Below, one piece after another: positions 30,335 to 36,735 of a stretch of 36,735 nucleotides of DNA. Made by a program: the position numbers and the translations under genes. Under the pieces are notes generated by a model. It was not told the DNA's origin, made no database searches, and saw only the letters and a list, made by a program, of their open reading frames with translations. How positions within the stretch are numbered: the stretch's first letter is position 1; the number at the start of each line of letters is the position of its first letter. Location of the stretch: the NCBI GenBank assembly GCA_052388025.1, contig JBQTIP010000179.1, positions 1 to 36,735 of the forward strand, read 5' to 3'. This DNA comes from JBQTIP01 sp052388025. Its GTDB lineage: Bacteria > Actinomycetota > UBA4738 > HRBIN12.

Positions 30335-33213
30335 TGCTGCTCCTCGGTCACGGGGAACAGCGGGACGCCCTCCGGGTACAGCGGGCAGAGCGTCTTGAAG
30401 TCGCAGAAGAAGCAGTTCGCGGCAGGGTTCGGGTGGTACGTCTCCGAGTCGATCAGCGTCCGGATCCGGTCGATCAGATCCGAGAGGCGTTCGCGCATCC
30501 TGGCTTGATAGTCCTCCTCGGTCTTCGATGAAACCTGCCAGCCTCGCCTCTCCAGCTCTCCGGTCCTCCAATGTCCCTTCAGGAACGCCAGCTCGACGCC
30601 GCGCACGGGCCTGTAACGCGACAGCTCCTCCGACTCCAGCACGGCCAGGTAGTACGTCCCGAGCTGGAGGCTCTCCTCGGCCTTCGGGGCGTTGTCGGGC
30701 TTTCCGGTCTTGAAGTCGGTGATGCGATTCCCGCCGGCAAGGATCGGGCCTATCCGGTCGATGTAGCCGTTGATCGTGGCGCCGTCGTAGTCGAACTCGA
30801 ATCCGATCTCGGTGGCGACGGCCGGCGTCTGGCCGTAGTGCTGGACCCAGTTGGGGAGCACCTTGGTCATGACCAGATCCTTGAACGCCGCGGAGACGGC
30901 GAGCGAGGGAAACTCCTGGCGCCTCCAGCGTTCCTCGACGGCGGCCCGGAGCGCATCGAGAGTGCGGTCGATCTTGCCGTTCTCGCAGTCCTCGATGATG
31001 CGGTGGACGATCTTGCCCACCCAGGCTTGATAGCCGGCCGGCCTGCCGAGTCCCAGCTCCTCCGCGAGCACGAACTGAAGCTCGCAGTTCTCCAGCGTGT
31101 CGAGTCTGGAGTACGAGACTCGGATGGCGTCGTGGAGCGGGTGCCCGGTGTCGGTCCAGTCTCGCTGGAACCACCAGCGGTGAGGCTGGACCTTCAATGC
31201 GAGGAGCCCGTCGAGCGAGGCGAGGCGCTCGGCCGGGGGCGCCGAGGGGTTCGCCAGCGTCCGCCGCCACACGGCCGCCGCCTCGGCCACCGAGACGGGC
31301 TCCTCGAAGGGGCCGGTCGGCGCCGGCGCCCACTCGAGACCCAGCTCGTCCGCGAACCTCGACCCGGCCGAGATCGCGGCCTCCTCGCCGTGTGCGTCGC
31401 TCGCGGTGAGCACCACCCGGCGACGGGCGCGGCCGATAACCATCCGGAACAGACGCCGCTCGTCCTCCAGCCGGAGGCGGTTGCGCTCGGACTGGGCGAT
31501 GCGTCGTTCCAGCGTCTTGAGGTCGAACATCGGCTCGGGCCTGGTGAGGCTGGGGAAGTCGCCCTCGACCGTACCGGTGACGATCACCGTGTCGAACTCC
31601 CGCCCGACCGCACCGTGCGCCGTCAGCACGTGCGCCGCTTCCGGGTCGCCGGGGTCGGACGCCCGATGGCCCGGCCCCTCTTCGCCGGCTTCGAGACCGC
31701 TGAGGAAGGCCTCGACCGATCGGTCGCCCCGACCCGAGCCGTTGCCGGCGATCACGTCGGATAGAGCCATCACCGCATCTAGGTCGCGGGGGCCCTCGGC
31801 CGCGTCGGCGGCGTCGCGCACGAGCTGCTGTGAGAATCGGAGCCTCCGCCACAGGATCGCGAAGGTCTCCAGCACCGAGCGCCGGGCGACCTTCTCCGCT
31901 TCCTCGAGAATCTCCCGTAGCTCGCCGAGCGCTTCTGCGTGCGACGGATCGAGCCCTTCGGTGATCGAGAGCGCGGCCGCGGGCGAGCCCAGCGTGGCCT
32001 GGGCGATCCGGATCAGGCCCCGCGCGTCGGCGGGGGACAGTCGTACCAGGTCCGACGTCAGCACCGACTCGATCAGCGCGTCGCGCTCGGCGGGCCGCGC
32101 GAGCCATCGCAAGGCGAGCAGGAAGGGGAGCGTTGCCGGCTCGGCGGTGATGGACATGCCCCCTTCCGGCACGGTCCGAGGGATCCCGGCGTCGTCCAGC
32201 GCACGGAGGAGGCCGCCCATGTGGTCGCCCTGGCGGCGGACGACCACCGCGAGGTCGCCCCACGACACGTTCTCGTCCACGTGGGTGCGGCGAAGCTCTC
32301 GCGCGATCGCAGCATGCTCCTCGGAGATGTGCGAAGCGCGCCAGGCGTCGAGGCGCACATCGGTGCCGCGGTGTCGGGTTCGGAGCTCCACGCGCTCCGC
32401 GGCTGGATACCGCTCGGCGAACCGCGATAGGGGCTTGTCGGTCGTGCCTTGGAACGAGAAGACGTGGGCCTCCGGATCTCCCGCGACGACCAGGCCCTTC
32501 GGATCGAGCCCCGCGATCAGAGCCTCGACCGCCAGCGTGGTGTCGTGATAGTCGTCTACGAGCAGGTGATCGAAGAGAGGCCCCCCCTTCTCCGCTGCCG
32601 CGGCCGCCTGCTCCACGAGCGCGGCGAAGTCGACCACCCCCTCACCGTCGAGGACCTGCAGGTACCGTTCGTAGAACGTCGCGAGCTCGAGCCAACCCGT
32701 CAGCCCAGAGGCCTCGGCACGCGCGCGGATGTCGTCAGGGCGCAGCAGTGCCTCCTGCGCCCTGATCACGAACTGGCGCAGGTGATCGGCGAAGCCGCGA
32801 AGCCGAAGCATCGATCCGTAGGCGGGCCATTGGGCCGGATCCTCGCCGTCCAGCAGCTCACGTACCTTCGCGAACTGTTCCGCGGCGGAAAGGACATCGG
32901 GCGGCCGTTCGTATTCGAGCGCGCGGTATCGCTCGCTCACCACGCGGAAGGCAAGGCCGTGCACCGTCAGCACCGGGAGGTCGGGCAGCGAGCGTTGCAG
33001 ACGCGAGAGGAGCGCCGCCCTGTTCCGTTGCCGCTCGCTCCTGGATCCCACCACGAGGGCCACACGTTCGGGGACCGATCCGCCTTCGATCAATCGGGCG
33101 AACCGCTCCCGCAGGACCGAGGTCTTGCCCGTCCCGGCCGAGCCGGTCACGAGGATGGGACCGGCGGCGTGGTCCAGCACCTTTCGCTGCTCGGCGTCGG
33201 GGGTGAACGGCAT
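30331..33213 (-). CDS. adnA: AdnA-like UvrD-type helicase with C-terminal nuclease domain
   Basis: Partner subunit (960 residues). Walker A GSAGTGKTS (24-32) is intact, but other motifs have drifted. Walker B reads VDDYHDTT instead of DEYQD, motif III reads GDPEAHVFSFQG, and motif VI reads MVIGRARRRVVL in place of YVALTRA. This resembles a weak or accessory motor, in line with AdnB being the lead motor in mycobacteria. The C-terminal nuclease has GYIDRIGPI and RITDFKTGKP, with four cysteines (ENCELQF and NCFFCDFKTLC) for an iron-sulfur cluster, so the nuclease looks active. ATG 33213. It is the first gene of the pair and coupled to adnB by GTGA. Confidence 0.92.
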   Translation of the reverse strand: MPFTPDAEQRKVLDHAAGPILVTGSAGTGKTSVLRERFARLIEGGSVPERVALVVGSRSERQRNRAALLSRLQRSLPDLPVLTVHGLAFRVVSERYRALEYERPPDVLSAAEQFAKVRELLDGEDPAQWPAYGSMLRLRGFADHLRQFVIRAQEALLRPDDIRARAEASGLTGWLELATFYERYLQVLDGEGVVDFAALVEQAAAAAEKGGPLFDHLLVDDYHDTTLAVEALIAGLDPKGLVVAGDPEAHVFSFQGTTDKPLSRFAERYPAAERVELRTRHRGTDVRLDAWRASHISEEHAAIARELRRTHVDENVSWGDLAVVVRRQGDHMGGLLRALDDAGIPRTVPEGGMSITAEPATLPFLLALRWLARPAERDALIESVLTSDLVRLSPADARGLIRIAQATLGSPAAALSITEGLDPSHAEALGELREILEEAEKVARRSVLETFAILWRRLRFSQQLVRDAADAAEGPRDLDAVMALSDVIAGNGSGRGDRSVEAFLSGLEAGEEGPGHRASDPGDPEAAHVLTAHGAVGREFDTVIVTGTVEGDFPSLTRPEPMFDLKTLERRIAQSERNRLRLEDERRLFRMVIGRARRRVVLTASDAHGEEAAISAGSRFADELGLEWAPAPTGPFEEPVSVAEAAAVWRRTLANPSAPPAERLASLDGLLALKVQPHRWWFQRDWTDTGHPLHDAIRVSYSRLDTLENCELQFVLAEELGLGRPAGYQAWVGKIVHRIIEDCENGKIDRTLDALRAAVEERWRRQEFPSLAVSAAFKDLVMTKVLPNWVQHYGQTPAVATEIGFEFDYDGATINGYIDRIGPILAGGNRITDFKTGKPDNAPKAEESLQLGTYYLAVLESEELSRYRPVRGVELAFLKGHWRTGELERRGWQVSSKTEEDYQARMRERLSDLIDRIRTLIDSETYHPNPAANCFFCDFKTLCPLYPEGVPLFPVTEEQQ

Positions 33214-33268
33214 GGCGTGATGCTAGCGCCGACCGCTGACATGCCGGAAATGGGGGGCGGGCGAGCAG

Positions 33269-34372
33269 CTACCCGACGGGCTCGCCCTTGAGCCAGCGGG
33301 CGATCGCGCCGGGTGTGATCGCTCCAGCCAGCTCGCCGTCTCGGAGCACCAGCGCGGCTCGACCCGACCCAAGGCGGTCCGACACGCGGTCGAGCGGCTC
33401 CTCAGGCGTCGCGAGCACCACATCCTCCAGCGGGATCAGCGCGTCGCGCACCGGTCGGAGGGGGTCCTGGACCCCGATCTCCCTGGCGGAGCCGAAGGAC
33501 ACCATGCCGATCACCTTCCCCTCCTCGACCACGGGGAAGGCCTCGCCCTCGTGGCCGCGGAGGAACCGGTCGAGCGCTTCTGAGAGCGAGATCTCGGCAA
33601 GGATCGCCGGGGGAGGGGGGCTCATGGCATCCGCTACGGTCCCGCGGGATAAGCGCTCGCCGAAGCCGATCTGCTGCTCCGACGCCCGGGCGCCCTGGAG
33701 GATGAAGACCCCTATCACGACGAGCCAGATGAGGAGGAACGTGTCGCCCTGGATGCCCTTCACGGCGCCCGCCACGATGACGAGGGCCGCGACGACCATG
33801 CCCGCGCGTGCCGCGACCCGCGTTGCCAGCTTCCGGTCGCCGGCGATGCGCCACACGACGGACTGGAGCATCCGGCCGCCGTCCAGCGGGAGCCCGGGGA
33901 GCACGTTGAAGCCGGCCATGAACAGGTTCACCCATCCCACGTAGCCGAAGACGCCGGCGAGCGGGCTGCTGGCCGCTTCAACGGCCCGCGACAGCCCCCA
34001 GAACAGCCCTCCGAGCGCGAGGCTGGTGGCCGGACCGACGGCTGAGATCACGAACGCGGGGCCCGGACCCTTCTCCTCGGACTTGGCGCTCGTGAACCCG
34101 CCGAACACGACCAGCGTGACTCCGAAGACATGGATCCCGGATGCTCGCGCGGCGCCCGCGTGTGCGAGCTCGTGGAGCAGGACAGAGCCGAAGAAGAGAG
34201 TAGAGGCGAGTACCGCGAAGATGACGGCGGCTCCGCTCGTTATGTGCAGGTAGTTGTAATTGAACTGGAACCAGAGGCTGTACGTGACCAGGACGGCGAT
34301 CCAGATCCACGAGGAGTCGATGTTGATGGGGACGCCGCCGATGCTCCCGATCCTGTAGGCCTTCCCGAACAC
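33269..34372 (-). CDS. Site-2 protease (M50 family) with tandem CBS domains
   Basis: Intramembrane zinc metalloprotease of 367 residues. The membrane part (about 1-230) carries HELAH with His67, Glu68 and His71 and the second active-site block NVLPGLPLDGGR (156-167) with Asp164, so catalysis is likely. The C-terminal 130 residues form a CBS pair (VADAMSPPPPAILAE ... VRDALIPLEDVVLATPEEP) that may sense adenine nucleotides. No PDZ domain is seen, as in the SpoIVFB-like branch that releases membrane-bound factors by regulated proteolysis. GTG 34372. It lies 55 bases upstream of adnA in the same direction; its substrate is unknown. Confidence 0.93.
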   Translation of the reverse strand: MFGKAYRIGSIGGVPINIDSSWIWIAVLVTYSLWFQFNYNYLHITSGAAVIFAVLASTLFFGSVLLHELAHAGAARASGIHVFGVTLVVFGGFTSAKSEEKGPGPAFVISAVGPATSLALGGLFWGLSRAVEAASSPLAGVFGYVGWVNLFMAGFNVLPGLPLDGGRMLQSVVWRIAGDRKLATRVAARAGMVVAALVIVAGAVKGIQGDTFLLIWLVVIGVFILQGARASEQQIGFGERLSRGTVADAMSPPPPAILAEISLSEALDRFLRGHEGEAFPVVEEGKVIGMVSFGSAREIGVQDPLRPVRDALIPLEDVVLATPEEPLDRVSDRLGSGRAALVLRDGELAGAITPGAIARWLKGEPVG

Positions 34373-34402
34373 GCTCGCTCCATCTGGTTCGTCCGTCCCG
34401 CG

Positions 34403-34408
34403 AGCCTA
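34403..34408 (-). promoter_or_regulatory. Candidate -10 box TAGGCT of the site-2 protease gene
   Basis: TAGGCT on the minus strand, 30 bases before GTG 34372, a distance like those of the same hexamer before two other genes here. No -35 was seen. Confidence 0.3.
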
Positions 34409-34445
34409 TCGCAGGGCTGGTGAAATGGACCTCCTGGACAGGAGA

Positions 34446-35348
34446 CTATTCCAGGGCCAGGAGCGAGCCGAGTTGCCGCGCGTTGTTCACCGCGTAGTCC
34501 CGATAGCAGTTGTTCATCAGCACGTGGGTCTCGCGGGCGGCCTCTGCGAGCCCTTCGATTCTTGGTGCCCATTCCTTGAGCTCGTCCTCGCTGTACTCGT
34601 AGCGGAACCGCTCGGATGCGGTCTCCGCCCTGGAGTTCCACGCGGCAGTGTTGCGTCCGTGGAAGCGGATCATGGACAGGTCCTCGGCCGTTGCCGCTGC
34701 GATGGGTGGAACGCTCGAGTCGAACCCCTGCGGCATGTCGACACACACGAGCGGGAGGTCGTGCTCCTCGAGGAACGAGAGCGTCTCGTCGCGGTTGCGC
34801 TCCGCGAGCCAGGTCTCGTGGCGGAACTCGACCGCGATCCGAAAGTCCTTCAGCCGCTCGGCACATTCCAGCACGTAGTCGCGACTCTTCCGCCCGATTA
34901 CGAACCACTGCGGGAACTGGAAGAGCACGGCGCCGAGCTTCCCGGCAGAGTGAAGCGGCATGAGCGCGTCGTGGAACCGTTGCCAAACCTCGTCCACGAC
35001 GTCGCCAGCGAGATGCTCGCGGTAGATGTTGCGCTTCGTGGCCAGCTCGGTCGGGAGCCGCTCGCGGATGTCGCCGTAGAGCGAGTCGAACCTGGTGGGG
35101 TGGTTCGTGAGCAGCGAGTACGCCTTGATGTTGAACGTGAAGTCGGGTGGCGTCCGCTCGATCCAGAGGACCGCGTTCCGCTCGGACGGCGGGAAGTAAT
35201 AGGTGGAGTCCACCTCGACGAGCGGGAACTGGGAGGCGTAGAAGCGCAGGCGAGCCTCCGCCGTGCGGGCTTCGGGAGGGTAGAAGCTGCCCTCCTTCAC
35301 GAGGGTGGGGTCCGTCCAGCTCGAGGTCCCGATGAGGATGCGGCCCAT
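34446..35348 (-). CDS. DUF72 family TIM-barrel protein
   Basis: A 300-residue cytoplasmic protein of the DUF72/COG1801 family, starting MGRILIGTSSWTDPTLV. Marks are FPLVEVDSTYYFPPS, FTFNIKAYSLLTNHP, LFQFPQWF, IAVEFRHETWL and MIRFHGRN, all typical of the barrel. The biochemical role is not established; a nuclease or metal-enzyme role has been suggested in some members. ATG 35348 was preferred over one 39 bases upstream because the family begins at GTSSW. A strong hairpin lies 40 bases upstream, ending the transcript of the previous gene, so this gene probably has its own promoter. Confidence 0.9.
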   Translation of the reverse strand: MGRILIGTSSWTDPTLVKEGSFYPPEARTAEARLRFYASQFPLVEVDSTYYFPPSERNAVLWIERTPPDFTFNIKAYSLLTNHPTRFDSLYGDIRERLPTELATKRNIYREHLAGDVVDEVWQRFHDALMPLHSAGKLGAVLFQFPQWFVIGRKSRDYVLECAERLKDFRIAVEFRHETWLAERNRDETLSFLEEHDLPLVCVDMPQGFDSSVPPIAAATAEDLSMIRFHGRNTAAWNSRAETASERFRYEYSEDELKEWAPRIEGLAEAARETHVLMNNCYRDYAVNNARQLGSLLALE

Positions 35349-35387
35349 GAGATGAAGCTTAGGGCGGTTGCCGCCGGCGAGGGACAT

Positions 35388-35422
35388 GATGAGGCCCCGG
35401 GGGATTCCCCCGGGGCCTCATC
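35388..35422. terminator. Strong 16-bp hairpin terminator
   Basis: GATGAGGCCCCGGGGG and CCCCCGGGGCCTCATC form a perfect 16-bp stem with a 3-base loop (ATT). It lies 14 bases beyond the stop of the minus-strand acidic secreted protein. No U-tract follows. It is the strongest hairpin in the window and should separate that gene from the DUF72 gene. Confidence 0.8.
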
Positions 35423-35436
35423 GGTGGTCTCTTGTG

Positions 35437-35862
35437 TTAGTCGTCGTTGTCCGAGCCGGAGTCGTCGTCGCCGTCCTGGCCCGAGTTATCCTCGTGCTCG
35501 CCCTGGTCACCGTCCTGGCCCGAGTTATCCTCGTGCTCGCCCTGGTCACCGTGCTGGCCCTCCTGATCCTGCGAATCGCCCGGGCCGGAGTTCTCGCCCG
35601 GGCCGGAGTTCTCGCCAGGACCCGAGTTGTCGTCCTCTTGGGACTCGTCCCCAACCTCGTCGCCGGCGTCGTCCTCGGGTACTTGCTCGCCCGCGCACTG
35701 GGGGTCGGTCGCGTGCTCCGCCTCGTCGCACGGGCCCTTCACATCAACCTGCGCCGGGCTCGACACGAGCGAGCCGCCGACGGAAGCCACCGCGGCCGTC
35801 GCCCCTCCCGCGAGTGCCAGTGCTCCGGCTATCGCGAGGATCCTCATGAACTTGGTGCTCAT
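35437..35862 (-). CDS. Secreted acidic repeat protein
   Basis: A 141-residue exported protein from ATG 35862, after a GGAGG Shine-Dalgarno. The signal peptide (about 1-27) ends near AAVASVGG. A short region with two cysteines (KGPCDEAEHATDPQC) follows. The rest is a low-complexity acidic tail built of repeats: NSGPGE in tandem, then EHEDNSGQDGDQG twice, ending DDDSGSDNDD. No LPXTG, TM anchor or lipobox is seen. The acidic tail could bind calcium or other cations or serve as a flexible spacer; function is unknown. It is next to a similar protein and a histidine kinase, with a 14-base box in common upstream. Confidence 0.8.
   Translation of the reverse strand: MSTKFMRILAIAGALALAGGATAAVASVGGSLVSSPAQVDVKGPCDEAEHATDPQCAGEQVPEDDAGDEVGDESQEDDNSGPGENSGPGENSGPGDSQDQEGQHGDQGEHEDNSGQDGDQGEHEDNSGQDGDDDSGSDNDD
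35471..35548. repeat. Two tandem 39-bp direct repeats in the acidic protein gene
   Basis: The unit at 35471-35509 repeats identically at 35510-35548 and encodes 13 residues (GDQGEHEDNSGQD) each time. The perfect identity points to recent duplication by slippage or unequal crossing-over. Confidence 0.85.
35581..35616. repeat. Two tandem 18-bp direct repeats in the acidic protein gene
   Basis: CGGGCCGGAGTTCTCGCC occurs twice in tandem, encoding NSGPGE-type hexapeptides. A third, diverged unit follows (AGGACCCGAGTTGTC). Confidence 0.8.
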
Positions 35863-35929
35863 CTTGCTGCCTCCTCTCACTCGACCGTTCCTTGCATCCA
35901 GAGTAGAGAGGGGGTCATTAGGGGCCTGA

Positions 35930-35943
35930 CAAGGGAGGGTTAA
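35930..35943 (-). promoter_or_regulatory. Regulatory box TTAACCCTCCCTTG upstream of the acidic repeat protein
   Basis: On the minus strand this box matches TTAACCTCCCCTTA at 36415-36428 at 11 of 14 positions, including TTAACC. It lies about 68 bases before ATG 35862. A TTAACC-17-TAATGA arrangement (35943 down to 35915) gives a possible promoter. Confidence 0.45.
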
Positions 35944-35961
35944 CGCGAGGGCAAAGGTGGC

Positions 35962-36387
35962 TCAGTCGTCTCCGCCGCCATCGTCGCCACCACCAGAGCC
36001 TGAACTGCTGCTCCCGGAGCCCGAGTTGTCCGAGCCACCATCGGAGCCCGAGTTATCCGAGCCACCACCGTCCTCATCCCCGCCGTGGTCATCACCTGAG
36101 CGAGAAGGGCTCGCCGATGGGTCGTCGGAGCCGCTACCACCACCGCCGTCGTCGGAGTCGCCACCACCGCCGCTGCCGTTGCCGTCATCTGACGGTCCGG
36201 TCGTCTCGCTAGCCTTTGGTGGATCGGACCGGCCCTCTTCAGGAGTGAGACTCGCGGAGCCGGCGTCGATGAGCGGAGCGGGCTCGCTGATGTTCTTTCC
36301 GGCAAGGGCGAATCCGCCCAGCGTGAGCCCGACGGCGAGGGCGAGGCCGGACACTCCATATCCGAGGGTCCTCAGTGTTCGCTTCAT
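35962..36387 (-). CDS. Secreted acidic/serine-glycine-rich low-complexity protein
   Basis: A 141-residue exported protein. The N-terminus has a basic start (MKRTLRTLGYG) and a hydrophobic helix (VSGLALAVGLTLGGFALAG, about 12-30) acting as a signal or anchor. A short linker (NISEPAPLIDAGSASLTPEE) is followed by a tail of Ser, Gly, Asp and Asn, with DNSGSDGGSDNSGSG-like repeats, ending DDGGGDD. No known domain is present. It resembles the neighbouring acidic protein in size and tail but not in sequence. It begins 37 bases after the histidine kinase stop, so it may be read as part of the kinase operon and from its own regulated promoter. Confidence 0.75.
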   Translation of the reverse strand: MKRTLRTLGYGVSGLALAVGLTLGGFALAGKNISEPAPLIDAGSASLTPEEGRSDPPKASETTGPSDDGNGSGGGGDSDDGGGGSGSDDPSASPSRSGDDHGGDEDGGGSDNSGSDGGSDNSGSGSSSSGSGGGDDGGGDD

Positions 36388-36414
36388 GCGGTCCCAGCGT
36401 AGCCGCCGAACCCC

Positions 36415-36428
36415 TAAGGGGAGGTTAA
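36415..36428 (-). promoter_or_regulatory. Regulatory box TTAACCTCCCCTTA upstream of the second acidic protein
   Basis: The box overlaps the histidine kinase stop codon and ends 27 bases before ATG 36387. Part of it forms the palindrome CCCCTTAGGGG. A TACGCT (36401-36396, minus strand) could be the -10. It matches the box at 35930-35943. Confidence 0.45.
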
Positions 36429-36735
36429 GAATCCTCTTCGAGAGGGCTATCCGATGCGGCCAGGTGGACCTCTACCCTCGTTCCGCCCTCGGCCGGCGAC
36501 AGAACCTCGACGGCGCCGCCCCATTTCTCCGCCAGCTCCCGCACGATCGCCAGGCCGAGGCCCGAGCCGCCCGAAGGCGCGCCGCGGCCGCGGTAGAAGC
36601 GCTCGGTCACTCGCTCGACCTCGTCGGGCCTGATTCCGGGGCCTCGGTCCTGCACCGCAACGATCAGGCTCCCGTCCGCCCGCCCCGATTCCACGACCAC
36701 GTGCCCGGGCGCGTAGCGGATCGCGTTCTCGAGAA
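36425..36735 (-). CDS. Sensor histidine kinase, C-terminal ATPase domain only (cut by window edge)
   Basis: The last 102 residues of a two-component sensor kinase, open at the right edge. The HATPase domain shows the N-box ENAIRYAP, the G1 box DRGPGIRPDE and the G2 box GGSGLGLAIVRELAEKWGG, and ends in an acidic tail (LEEDS). The FYRGRG segment between boxes is typical of the HAMP-type kinases (OmpR partners). The phospho-acceptor histidine, the sensor region and the response regulator lie outside the window. Its stop TAA overlaps the regulatory box of the next gene. Confidence 0.92.
   Translation of the reverse strand, partial: LENAIRYAPGHVVVESGRADGSLIVAVQDRGPGIRPDEVERVTERFYRGRGAPSGGSGLGLAIVRELAEKWGGAVEVLSPAEGGTRVEVHLAASDSPLEEDS

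Noticed and set aside
28349..30508. 719-codon open frame on the plus strand opposite adnB
   Set aside because: Arg/Glu/Leu-rich shadow of a high-GC gene; the minus strand carries complete helicase and nuclease motifs.
30335..32263. Long in-frame extension upstream of adnB
   Set aside because: It lies entirely within the adnA coding sequence in another frame, is Arg/Gly/Ala-rich and has no family features; GTG 30334 with the GTGA overlap is the natural start.
34431..34444. CTCCTG/CAGGAG inverted repeat after the DUF72 stop
   Set aside because: The loop would be only two bases and there is no U-tract; likely chance.
35471..35616. Regular repeats resembling a CRISPR array
   Set aside because: Units are immediately tandem with no spacers, are 39 and 18 bases (multiples of three) and stay in frame in a coding region.

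Overview
The window is very G+C-rich, gene-dense bacterial chromosome, most likely from an uncultured or little-studied actinomycete lineage (Actinomycetota). Pointers are a WhiB iron-sulfur regulator, an AdnA-AdnB helicase-nuclease pair (the actinobacterial counterpart of RecBCD/AddAB), a NuoD of the type I associate with the second nuo set of Streptomyces, a bifunctional penicillin-binding protein with two PASTA domains, and heavy use of GTG starts. The genus cannot be read from the sequence. I saw no insertion sequence, phage gene, integrase or CRISPR array, and no gene-free stretch longer than about 300 bases.

Left part (1-8.6 kb): an amidase cut by the left edge faces a zinc alcohol dehydrogenase and a class I aminotransferase. 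These converge on a five-gene minus-strand operon: a spermidine/putrescine-type ABC importer (binding lipoprotein, ATPase, two permeases) followed by a metallo-beta-lactamase-fold hydrolase, with three overlapping junctions. The set looks like uptake and breakdown of amines or amides. A tRNA-Pro(CGG) follows.

Middle part (8.7-26.2 kb): mostly housekeeping and envelope genes in short runs of alternating strand: monooxygenase-fold protein plus GT4 glycosyltransferase, metallophosphoesterase, YqeY, PASTA-PBP, NfeD-type membrane protease, WhiB, RidA, SelB and SelA, NuoD facing a MidA/NDUFAF7-type methyltransferase, NUDIX hydrolase plus a metallo-beta-lactamase protein with a zinc ribbon, a methyltransferase gene broken by an internal deletion, a cupredoxin lipoprotein coupled to a DUF2330 protein, and a Crp/FNR regulator.

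Right part (26.2-36.7 kb): a stand-alone cyclic-nucleotide-binding protein with a small unknown protein, then a minus-strand run of AdnA-AdnB, a site-2 protease with CBS domains, a DUF72 protein, two secreted acidic low-complexity proteins and the end of a sensor histidine kinase. Both acidic-protein genes carry a closely similar 14-base box upstream, suggesting control by the kinase's partner regulator.

The most interesting points are: (1) nuoD lies tail to tail with a gene for the family whose mitochondrial member methylates the NuoD homologue, and the target arginine is conserved; (2) four convergent gene pairs are fused through a four-base stop-codon overlap (CTAG three times, CTAA once); (3) the shared box before the two acidic secreted proteins; (4) an apparent ATC start codon in the RidA gene; and (5) the deletion-broken methyltransferase.
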